A stretch of 6,481 nt of DNA from Thermofilaceae archaeon. GTDB taxonomy: Archaea > Thermoproteota > Thermoprotei > Thermofilales > Thermofilaceae. Each line of letters opens with the position of its first letter. Position 1 is the first letter of the stretch. The stretch is taken from positions 1 to 6,481 of the forward strand of contig JALURH010000020.1 in the NCBI GenBank assembly GCA_027017025.1. The letters run 5' to 3'. The notes under the pieces were generated by a model that was not told where the DNA came from, made no database searches, and saw only the letters and a list, made by a program, of their open reading frames with translations. The position numbers were made by a program, and so were the translations under genes. This document shows, in pieces, positions 1 to 5,680 of the stretch.

Positions 1-1493
1 ATTTTAATTAAAGGCTTCACCTCGGATAGGAAATGGACCTGAAAATATTTCTTTATTGGAGGACTCTTTCTATCTAAGCTTATTTTGCCTACGAATAGTA
101 ATAAAGGAAAATATATTTTCGTGCCTCTCTTGTGATAATACTTTCTCCTCAAAAAATATGACGGTACCTCATCCGGTAGTAAAGGAGGGGATCTAGCATA
201 AGAAATCTTTTGAGTCTTTGCTTGTATTTCTGCATAAGAAATATTATTTCTAACAATATTCCTTATATCATCAAGAGTCAATGGTCCCTTAAGACTGGAA
301 AAAGTCTGTCTCGTTATGAACATTATGTTTTCTCCCCTTCTCATATTGAATAACATAAATTGTCTTTGCTTTAAAGACGCCAACTTTTCTTCTAAGATGT
401 GTATCTTTTCCGCATTTGAGTAGCTTACTAGTGCTTCGAGAACTCTTTTCCTATCATTTTCTGTTTGTAATCGACCTATTATCCATACACCAGCATTGGA
501 TAAGGCTTTATAGTCTATATCTACAGGGTTTTGGGTTGAAACAACTATACCTAGACCAAAGGCTCTTGCTTGCTTAAACAAAAGCATCAGTAAATGTTTT
601 GTTGGGGGATTTCTAGGATAAGGTGGTAGGTACCCATAAATTTCATCAAAATATAGTAAATATCTTAACTTACTAGAACCCCCTTTTGTAAACATCCATC
701 CATAAAGCGCCTGTAGTATTAATGTTATGGTAAACATCCTTTGTTGTTCACTTAAATGGGCTAGGTAAAATACCAGAGCTCGCGCTCTTCCATTTTCATC
801 CCAGAATAATGAATTGAAATTTAATTCCTTTCCACTTAGCCACAACTTAAAAGTAGGGGTAGATAAAACTTTATTAATTTTTATGGCTAATTTTCTTCTT
901 TCCGACGATGGCATAAAGCTCTCAACGTCCATGACACCAATCTTGGTGAAAGGGGGTTTTAGGAGATAATTCACCAATTTTTCTAAACTTAGGTGCTCTT
1001 TCTTTCTCCAAGCGTACTCTATTATAGAAGAGATAAGTGCATGTTCTTTGGATAACTCTTTCCGATTTGAGCCTATTAGACTAAGTATAGCCGAAGAAAT
1101 ATTAGTTATCTTTTCAAGTAGTATTTCTTCATGTCTTTCCCAGCATAGATAACCGGGTTTGGATAAGGTTTCAATTAATGAGAGTGGTATACCAGCTCTA
1201 CTACCTGGAGTAAATAATAATACTTGGTGGTTACTTAAGATATTTTCCTCCTTTCGTCCTAGGGGACTGCTCTTCAATGCTATGTTAGAGGCATCTCCTT
1301 TAGGATCAATAACTATCACAGGAATATTGTTTAATAGCAGTTCCTCTAAGAGAACTATAGCAGCACCAGTTTTTCCGGACCCTGTCATCCCTATGATTGC
1401 AGCATGTGTTGTTAACGAATTAGGATCTAGGGATAGTTTATCACCTATGATTCCATCTTCATTAATGATATAGCCTATGTGAAGATCCTTCAT
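1..1493 (-). CDS. HerA/DUF87-like P-loop ATPase, C-terminus cut by window edge
   Basis: Reading the minus strand from ATG at 1493-1491 gives 497 codons with no stop up to base 1, so the gene continues to the left. Visible motifs in order: Walker A GMTGSGKT (residues 35-42), IDPKGD (62-67), TPGSRAGIPLSL (95-106), GVMDVESF (186-193), AHLSEQQRMF (245-254), Walker B LLYFDEIYGY with D283 and E284, KQARAFGLG (307-315), the glutamine of STQNP (Q321), and GRLQTENDRKRV from G340, whose R341 is a candidate arginine finger. From memory these match a large, widespread family of ATP-binding proteins annotated as HerA/DUF87-like, whose cellular role is not established; DNA pumping or remodelling is an inference from the fold. 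The stretch between IDPKGD and TPGS is only about 27 residues, shorter than I recall for bacterial relatives. Start: ATG 1493 is preferred because a TATA-like box lies about 26 nt upstream and no ribosome binding site is seen, suggesting a leaderless message; ATG at 1505-1503 is the alternative, adding MLII. It is divergent from the zinc-ribbon/deoC pair. Confidence 0.85.
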   Translation of the reverse strand, partial: MKDLHIGYIINEDGIIGDKLSLDPNSLTTHAAIIGMTGSGKTGAAIVLLEELLLNNIPVIVIDPKGDASNIALKSSPLGRKEENILSNHQVLLFTPGSRAGIPLSLIETLSKPGYLCWERHEEILLEKITNISSAILSLIGSNRKELSKEHALISSIIEYAWRKKEHLSLEKLVNYLLKPPFTKIGVMDVESFMPSSERRKLAIKINKVLSTPTFKLWLSGKELNFNSLFWDENGRARALVFYLAHLSEQQRMFTITLILQALYGWMFTKGGSSKLRYLLYFDEIYGYLPPYPRNPPTKHLLMLLFKQARAFGLGIVVSTQNPVDIDYKALSNAGVWIIGRLQTENDRKRVLEALVSYSNAEKIHILEEKLASLKQRQFMLFNMRRGENIMFITRQTFSSLKGPLTLDDIRNIVRNNISYAEIQAKTQKISYARSPPLLPDEVPSYFLRRKYYHKRGTKIYFPLLLFVGKISLDRKSPPIKKYFQVHFLSEVKPLIK

Positions 1494-1513
1494 TATAATC
1501 AACATAGTAGAAG

Positions 1514-1521
1514 AATATATA
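1514..1521. promoter_or_regulatory. AT-rich TATA-like box shared by divergent genes
   Basis: AATATATA lies in the 70-bp gap between the divergent ATPase and zinc-ribbon genes. Because ATATAT is self-complementary it can be read both ways. Measured about 26 nt from its centre, the minus-strand start would fall near 1492, right on ATG 1493 (leaderless), and the plus-strand start near 1543, giving a leader of about 20 nt that contains the AGGTGAG ribosome binding site. This is inferred from spacing only; no BRE of good quality is visible on either side. Confidence 0.4.
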
Positions 1522-1551
1522 CACAGTTATTAGGCTAACCTTAAGTATTGT

Positions 1552-1558
1552 AGGTGAG
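1552..1558 (+). promoter_or_regulatory. ribosome binding site supporting GTG start at 1564
   Basis: AGGTGAG matches the anti-Shine-Dalgarno end of archaeal 16S rRNA and lies 5-6 nt before GTG 1564. It is what decides the GTG start of the zinc-ribbon gene, as there is no ATG nearby. Confidence 0.7.
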
Positions 1559-1563
1559 TAGTA

Positions 1564-1962
1564 GTGGAAGTATTCGTCAATATTTACCGTAATCAAGATG
1601 GAAAAATCGAGGTAGAAAGTGTAAAAGAGGTAATTAACGAGTTATGTAAGAAGATTGAGTGCGTAAAAATTAATGTAGATATAAGTAATATAGCTACAGC
1701 TGAAATAATAGCAAACGACGCTCAGGAGGTACTAAATGTGTTGAAAACAATAGGTATCTCAGAAAAATTTATTATAGTTAATAGAAGAGTCAAATTAACT
1801 AATTTACTTAAATTTACAAAAAGAGGGAAAATAAAATACATCTGCCCTATGTGTGGCTCAAACAGCATAGCAACAGTCTCCTTAATAGGCTTCACCCCTC
1901 CTTTATACAAATGTAAAGATTGCGGATATATAGGCAGGTTAATACTAGAGGTTGATGCTTGA
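1564..1962 (+). CDS. uncharacterised protein with C-terminal zinc ribbon
   Basis: 132 residues starting at GTG, supported by AGGTGAG at 1552-1558. The last 40 residues form a zinc ribbon: CPMCG with C94 and C97, then a linker containing GFTPPLY, then CKDCGY with C117 and C120, ending in a strand (GRLILEV). The first 80 or so residues alternate strand- and helix-like segments and include a basic stretch (NRRVKLTNLLKFTKRGK, about 73-89) just before the zinc ribbon. I do not recognise the N-terminal domain. The ribbon resembles those of small archaeal proteins that bind nucleic acid or protein partners, but no function can be assigned. Its end overlaps the start of deoC by 8 nt, so the two genes are probably co-transcribed and translationally coupled. 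There is no signal peptide or membrane segment, so the protein should be cytoplasmic. Confidence 0.8.
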   Translation: MEVFVNIYRNQDGKIEVESVKEVINELCKKIECVKINVDISNIATAEIIANDAQEVLNVLKTIGISEKFIIVNRRVKLTNLLKFTKRGKIKYICPMCGSNSIATVSLIGFTPPLYKCKDCGYIGRLILEVDA

Positions 1963-2662
1963 ACACATATTAGAGAAAATTAGTCGAGACGATATAATTA
2001 AGAAGATAGAGCATACTTTACTTAAACCCGACTCAACGTGGGAAGAAGTAAAAAAGGTGTGTATCGACACTATAAGATATGGATTTTATGGTTGTTGCAT
2101 ATCTCCTTTTTATGTGGAAAAAGCTAAAAGTGTTCTTGAAGGAAGCGATGTAAAACTAGTAACGGTTATAGGTTTTCCACTTGGTTTTTCTCCTACAGCT
2201 GCTAAAAAGACTGAAGCAGAACATGTATTAGTGCATGGAGTTGATGAGATTGATATGGTAATGAATATCTCAGCCTTTAAATCAGGTCTTATGGAAGTCG
2301 TCAGTAACGATATTTCTGAAATAAAAGATATTGTGAGACAATATGGTGGTGTATTAAAAGTCATAATTGAAACAGGTTTTCTTAGTGACCACGAAATAAT
2401 GAAAGCATCGCAAATAGCTGTTGCAGCTGGAGCTGATTTCGTGAAAACATCTACAGGTCTTGGTCCAAGAGGAGCATCACTAAAGGATGTCTTACTCATA
2501 AAGAAAGCTATAGGAGGAAAAGCAGGTATAAAAGCTGCGGGAGGGATAAGAACTGCGATAGAAGCAGCGATGTTTATTCTAGCCGGTGCTGATAGGATAG
2601 GGACTAGTAGCGGTGTAAAAATTGCATTAGAGGCTCTTAAATATTTTAATATTAGACAATAG
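1955..2662 (+). CDS. deoC: deoxyribose-phosphate aldolase (DERA)
   Basis: Class I aldolase that reversibly cleaves 2-deoxy-D-ribose 5-phosphate to glyceraldehyde 3-phosphate and acetaldehyde, linking deoxynucleoside breakdown to central metabolism; cytoplasmic. Numbering from TTG 1952, the family signature is complete: IEHTLLKPDST (19-29), FPLGFSPTAAKKTEAE (75-90), VDEIDMVMN with acidic D101, KVIIETGFL (136-144), DFVKTSTG with the Schiff-base lysine K165, and GIKAAGGIRT with the second active-site lysine K194, followed by the phosphate-binding AGADRIGTSSG (211-221). At 235-236 residues it is a normal full-length archaeal/bacterial DERA. ATG 1955 is chosen; TTG 1952, directly before it, is also possible, and the GAGGT at 1948-1952 is too close to either to decide. 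It begins inside the upstream zinc-ribbon gene and ends 68 bp before the HMG-CoA synthase gene, which has its own likely promoter. Confidence 0.95.
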   Translation: MLEHILEKISRDDIIKKIEHTLLKPDSTWEEVKKVCIDTIRYGFYGCCISPFYVEKAKSVLEGSDVKLVTVIGFPLGFSPTAAKKTEAEHVLVHGVDEIDMVMNISAFKSGLMEVVSNDISEIKDIVRQYGGVLKVIIETGFLSDHEIMKASQIAVAAGADFVKTSTGLGPRGASLKDVLLIKKAIGGKAGIKAAGGIRTAIEAAMFILAGADRIGTSSGVKIALEALKYFNIRQ

Positions 2663-2665
2663 GCT

Positions 2666-2679
2666 ATTCGACATTCGAC
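2666..2679 (+). repeat. tandem heptamer upstream of mevalonate operon, possible operator
   Basis: ATTCGAC occurs twice head to tail (2666-2672 and 2673-2679) and is followed at once by the palindrome CTATAG (2679-2684), all just upstream of the TATA-like box at 2691. The placement would suit a regulator-binding site or an upstream promoter element. With only two short copies, chance cannot be excluded and the function is inferred. Confidence 0.3.
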
Positions 2680-2690
2680 TATAGTACTTC

Positions 2691-2698
2691 TTTTATAC
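2691..2698 (+). promoter_or_regulatory. TATA-like box before HMG-CoA synthase
   Basis: TTTTATAC in the 68-bp gap after deoC resembles crenarchaeal box A (TTTTATA type). A transcript starting about 26 nt downstream would begin near 2721, giving a leader of roughly 10 nt that carries the AGGTGG ribosome binding site. That leader is short, so the assignment is tentative; the upstream BRE position is not well matched. Confidence 0.4.
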
Positions 2699-2720
2699 CT
2701 CATAGGGTTTGAAAAAGGAA

Positions 2721-2726
2721 AGGTGG
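2721..2726 (+). promoter_or_regulatory. ribosome binding site of HMG-CoA synthase gene
   Basis: AGGTGG four nucleotides before ATG 2731. It fixes the start; the upstream in-frame sequence is non-coding in character. Confidence 0.65.
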
Positions 2727-2730
2727 AAAA

Positions 2731-3774
2731 ATGTCTATAAATGCAGCGATAGTAGGATATGGAGTATACCTCCCAGTGTATAGAATTAAAGATGTTGAAA
2801 TAGCTAAAGTCTGGGGAAGAGATGTTAGAAGAGTACCAATTAAGGAGAAAACGGTACCAGGACCAGATGAAGATTCTCTTACCATGGCTTTTGAAGCTTC
2901 TTTAAATGCTCTCAGAAGAGCCAAGATACCTCCTATTGAAATAGAAGCAGTATTTGTTGGATCAGAGAGTCCGCCATATGCTGTGAAACCATCAGCTACA
3001 GTTATAGCTGAGGCTCTAGGAGCTACACCAAAACTTTATGCCGTGGATATGGAATTTGCATGTAGGGCTGGTACAACAGCTATGGGGATAGTTATAGGGA
3101 TGGTATCGTCTGGAATAATAAAATATGGGTTAGCTATAGGAACTGACACAGCTCAGGGAAGACCTGGAGATGAGCTTGATTATACCGCTGCAGCTGGAGC
3201 CGCAGCCTATATTTTTTCAAATCCCGGTAAAGATACCATAGCAACAGTTGAAGGAACATATTCATATGTCACTGATACTCCGGATTTCTGGAGAAGGGAG
3301 GGGGAGACCTTCCCAAGACATACTTTTCGCTTTACAGGCGAGCCAGCATATTTTACCCATATTATTGGAGCCGCAAAGGGGCTAATGGAGAAAATGGGGC
3401 TCAAGCCAAGTGATTTTAACCATGTTGTTTTCCACCAACCTAATGTGAAATTTCCTTTAAGAGTAGCTAAGATGCTTGGCTTTACAATGGAACAGATAAA
3501 ATATGGACTTCTTACAGGTGAAATTGGAAATACGTACGCTGCTGCTTCGCCAATTGGTCTCGCTAATATTTTAGATCACGCTAAGCCTGGCGAGAGAGTT
3601 TTGATTGTTTCATTCGGTAGTGGATCAGGTTCCGATGCTATAAGCTTTATTGTCCAAGATGGTATAGAGAGTAGGAGACATTTAGCCCCCTATGTTGAAT
3701 ACTACATTAAACGTAAAAAATATGTTAACTATTCAACCTATGCGAAATTTAGGAATCTGCTTAAAATGAGGTGA
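2731..3774 (+). CDS. hydroxymethylglutaryl-CoA synthase, archaeal type
   Basis: 347 residues, the usual length for archaeal HMG-CoA synthase. It condenses acetyl-CoA with acetoacetyl-CoA to HMG-CoA in the mevalonate pathway that feeds isoprenoid lipid synthesis. The thiolase-fold signatures are intact: IVGYGVYLP at the N-terminus, VGSESPPYAVKPSAT (77-90) with catalytic-type E79, the nucleophile C111 in EFACRAGT, TDTAQGRPGDELDYTAAAGAAAY (about 138-160), H235 in VFHQPNVKFP, GNTYAASP-like GNTYAAASPIG (266-276), and SFGSGSGSDA (294-303). The last 35 residues are rich in Tyr, Arg and Lys, as I recall for archaeal members. ATG 2731 is supported by AGGTGG. The stop is 4 nt before the thiolase start and its last codons contain the thiolase ribosome binding site, indicating one operon. 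In methanogens this enzyme sits in a complex with the next two gene products and takes acetoacetyl-CoA directly from thiolase; conservation of that arrangement here is inferred from gene order. Confidence 0.95.
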   Translation: MSINAAIVGYGVYLPVYRIKDVEIAKVWGRDVRRVPIKEKTVPGPDEDSLTMAFEASLNALRRAKIPPIEIEAVFVGSESPPYAVKPSATVIAEALGATPKLYAVDMEFACRAGTTAMGIVIGMVSSGIIKYGLAIGTDTAQGRPGDELDYTAAAGAAAYIFSNPGKDTIATVEGTYSYVTDTPDFWRREGETFPRHTFRFTGEPAYFTHIIGAAKGLMEKMGLKPSDFNHVVFHQPNVKFPLRVAKMLGFTMEQIKYGLLTGEIGNTYAAASPIGLANILDHAKPGERVLIVSFGSGSGSDAISFIVQDGIESRRHLAPYVEYYIKRKKYVNYSTYAKFRNLLKMR

Positions 3775-3775
3775 T
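3768..3775 (+). promoter_or_regulatory. ribosome binding site deciding TTG start of thiolase
   Basis: GAGGTGAT is a perfect eight-base match to the archaeal anti-Shine-Dalgarno sequence and overlaps the stop codon of the HMG-CoA synthase gene. It lies 3 nt before TTG 3779 (5 nt counted from GAGGTG) and identifies this unusual codon as the start, consistent with the protein beginning MEKVFIVGIG. Confidence 0.75.
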
Positions 3776-3778
3776 ATT

Positions 3779-4951
3779 TTGGAGAAAGTCTTTATTGTAG
3801 GGATTGGTGCTACCAAAGTTAGAGAACATTGGAATCTCTCCCTAAGAGATTTGATGGTGAAATCGGCTATAAAAGCTATTAATAATGCTGGAATCAATAA
3901 ACAGGATATTAAGGCCATATACATAGGAAACATGTCTTCTGGATATTTGCAAGGACAGGAGCATCTAGGTGCATTACTAGCAACATGGTTAGGCATAGCT
4001 GGTGTTTCTGCATGTAAGGTTGAAGCAGCATGTGGAAGTGGTGGAGCAGCATTTCATCAAGCTTTCTTAGCTGTAGCTTCGGGTTTATATGATTGTGTAA
4101 TGGCTTTGGGTGTAGAGAAAATGACCGATGCTATAACTAGTGATGTAACTTCTGCATTGATTATGGCGGATGACCAGGAATATGTTGCATTTACGGGAGC
4201 ATCCTTCGTTGCTCTTAATGCTCTTATATATAGAGCATATATCAAAGAATACGGTGTTAAACAAGAAGATATAGCATTATTTGCTGTACATGATCATAAA
4301 TATGCAGTAAATAATCCATATGCTCAATATAGGAGAGAGATAAAAATAGAAGATGTAATGAACTCGCCCCTCATAGCTGATCCAATCCACCTATTAGAGT
4401 GTGCACCAATAGGTGATGGCTCTGCAGCAATTATTCTATGTAATGAGAGATTCTTAGAAAAGAAGGTATCCGACCAAGAAGGAGTAATTGAAGTCCTCAG
4501 CAGCGTATTAGCCACGGATATTATCAGCCTACATGACCGCGATACCTATATAACTTTGAATGCTACTCGTGTAGCGTCTTCAAAGGCTTATAAAATGGCT
4601 AGAATTGAACCCAAAGACGTTAATGTAGTAGAGGTCCATGATGCGTTCACAATACTAGGAGTGATTAGCCTTGAAGACCTAGGTTTTGCTGAAAGGGGAT
4701 CCGGGTGGGAAATTGTTAGAGAGGGAGAGATAGAGATTGGTGGAAAAATACCTACCAACACTATGGGTGGCTTAAAGGCAAGAGGGCATCCTGTTGGAGC
4801 TACAGGTATCTACCAAATATTTGATATAGTTACTCAACTTAGAGGAGAGGCTGGAAAAAACCAGGTTGATAATGCGGAAATAGGGTTAGCGCAAAACGTA
4901 GGAGGTGTGGGTGGAACTGTTATAATTAATATCCTAAAGAGGGTGAGATAA
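3779..4951 (+). CDS. acetyl-CoA acetyltransferase, archaeal SCP2-type thiolase
   Basis: 390 residues, TTG start. It makes acetoacetyl-CoA from two acetyl-CoA, the first step of the mevalonate route. Nucleophile C85 lies in VEAACGSGGAA, H288 in the VHDAF motif typical of SCP2-like thiolases, and H337 in GGLKARGHPVGATG. Near the C-terminus, where bacterial and eukaryotic biosynthetic thiolases carry a second catalytic cysteine in a CxG motif, this protein reads AQNVGGVGGT (371-380), with no cysteine; archaeal SCP2-like thiolases share this feature, so it is not a sign of inactivation. The reaction is thermodynamically unfavourable alone, and in the archaeal complex it is pulled by HMG-CoA synthase. 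The gene sits one base before the DUF35 gene, and its last codons (GGTGA, 4942-4946) provide that gene's ribosome binding site. Misannotation as a lipid-transfer or degradative thiolase is the main risk; the neighbours argue for the biosynthetic role. Confidence 0.93.
   Translation: MEKVFIVGIGATKVREHWNLSLRDLMVKSAIKAINNAGINKQDIKAIYIGNMSSGYLQGQEHLGALLATWLGIAGVSACKVEAACGSGGAAFHQAFLAVASGLYDCVMALGVEKMTDAITSDVTSALIMADDQEYVAFTGASFVALNALIYRAYIKEYGVKQEDIALFAVHDHKYAVNNPYAQYRREIKIEDVMNSPLIADPIHLLECAPIGDGSAAIILCNERFLEKKVSDQEGVIEVLSSVLATDIISLHDRDTYITLNATRVASSKAYKMARIEPKDVNVVEVHDAFTILGVISLEDLGFAERGSGWEIVREGEIEIGGKIPTNTMGGLKARGHPVGATGIYQIFDIVTQLRGEAGKNQVDNAEIGLAQNVGGVGGTVIINILKRVR
4942..4946 (+). promoter_or_regulatory. 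ribosome binding site of DUF35 gene
   Basis: GGTGA, 6 nt before ATG 4953, inside the last codons of the thiolase gene. It supports ATG 4953 and translation directly after the thiolase. Confidence 0.65.
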
Positions 4952-4952
4952 T

Positions 4953-5357
4953 ATGGCGTATACTAAGAGTGTACCTAGAATTTGGAGGGAAAGGATTAGA
5001 AAATATAGGCTTCTTGGAGGAGTATGCAATGATTGTGGGAAAGTATTCTATCCTTCTAGGCGATTCTGTCCACGCTGTGGGTCAGGAAACGTCAATAAGG
5101 TTACCTTACCTAGAACTGGCAAAATATTATACTTCACTGTTATACGGAATGCTCCCACCGAGTTCAAATCCTTTGAACCATATATCTTAGCATTAATAGA
5201 ACTTGACAATGGTGCCAGAATCTTAGCTCAACTAACAGATATAGATTTAGAAGAAGTCTATGAGGGAATGCCTGTAGAAGCAGTTTTCAGGAAATACAAA
5301 GAGCAAGGTCGCGATGGAGTAATTGAATACGGTATAAAATTTAGACCTAGAGAGTGA
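4953..5357 (+). CDS. DUF35 zinc-ribbon/OB-fold protein, thiolase-HMGS bridging subunit
   Basis: 134 residues with the DUF35 architecture: an N-terminal helix (about 8-20, RIWRERIRKYRL), a rubredoxin-like zinc ribbon with C25 and C28 (CNDCGK) and C39 and C42 (CPRCGS), then an OB fold (about 50-130) of alternating strands such as GKILYFTVIRNAP and YILALIELDNG. In the structure of the methanogen acetoacetyl-CoA thiolase/HMG-CoA synthase complex, the DUF35 protein joins the two enzymes and helps form a shared CoA-binding site. The same order (HMG-CoA synthase, thiolase, DUF35) and one-base spacing here strongly suggest the same job. All four zinc ligands are present. The stop codon overlaps the GTG of the next gene (GTGA, 5354-5357). 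It is not a stand-alone enzyme as far as is known. Confidence 0.9.
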   Translation: MAYTKSVPRIWRERIRKYRLLGGVCNDCGKVFYPSRRFCPRCGSGNVNKVTLPRTGKILYFTVIRNAPTEFKSFEPYILALIELDNGARILAQLTDIDLEEVYEGMPVEAVFRKYKEQGRDGVIEYGIKFRPRE

Positions 5358-5680
5358 AAAGATTGGAAGAAGCTACAATAAGAGAAAAAATTTTGAAGAT
5401 TCTTTTAGAATCAGACCATCCGCTAACCGTAGATCAGATAGCTTCCAGTCTCGGATTAAATCGTTCAGAATCATCGAGGCTATATAATGAAATAACTCAT
5501 GCTGCAAAAACACTCTGGAGGCAAAGCCAAGGTAGAGTAACCATAATAATGTATCCACCTGTCTGTGCGAAATGCGGATATATCTTTAAGAAAATAAAGA
5601 AACCGAAAAAACCAAGTAGATGTCCTAAGTGTAAAAGTGAACGCATTTTACCTCCCCTATTTTCCATCAAGAAGAGGTAA
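5354..5680 (+). CDS. helix-turn-helix/zinc-ribbon transcriptional regulator (COG3357-like)
   Basis: 108 residues. The first half is a winged-helix-like HTH (about 7-60): a helix ending ILKILLES, then LTVDQIASSLGLNRSESSRLYNEITHAAKTL. The second half is a zinc ribbon with C71 and C74 (CAKCGY) and C90 and C93 (CPKCKS), separated by a lysine/proline-rich linker (FKKIKKPKKPSR). This layout matches the archaeal family described as a predicted transcriptional regulator with HTH fused to a zinc ribbon, which is often found near archaeal mevalonate genes. Its ligand and target are unknown. As last gene of the operon it may act on the operon's own promoter near 2664-2700, which is inference. GTG 5354 overlaps the DUF35 stop by 4 nt; TTG 5363 is an alternative start. 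The 3' end overlaps the convergent methylase gene by 14 bp. Confidence 0.82.
   Translation: MKRLEEATIREKILKILLESDHPLTVDQIASSLGLNRSESSRLYNEITHAAKTLWRQSQGRVTIIMYPPVCAKCGYIFKKIKKPKKPSRCPKCKSERILPPLFSIKKR

Noticed and set aside
1159..1473. Plus-strand open frame of 104 codons
   Set aside because: It lies antisense to the Walker A region of the ATPase, and the opposite frame carries clear conserved motifs over 497 codons.
2663..2690. Possible terminator after deoC
   Set aside because: There is no hairpin or convincing T-run; the only T-rich stretch (2691-2694) is better read as part of the TATA-like box.
2110..2703. Minus-strand open frame of 197 codons
   Set aside because: It is antisense to deoC, whose catalytic motifs are complete; the antisense product has no recognisable domain.
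3661..3774. Basic, tyrosine-rich C-terminal tail of HMG-CoA synthase as a possible novel extension
   Set aside because: The total of 347 residues is normal and, from memory, archaeal homologues have a similar tail, so it is not an added domain.
3733..3996. Minus-strand open frame of 87 codons spanning the HMG-CoA synthase/thiolase junction
   Set aside because: It is antisense to the end of one well-supported gene and the start of another, with no motif of its own.
4969..5190. Plus-strand open frame of 73 codons in another frame
   Set aside because: It is nested in the DUF35 gene, whose four zinc-binding cysteines and ribosome binding site support the other frame.
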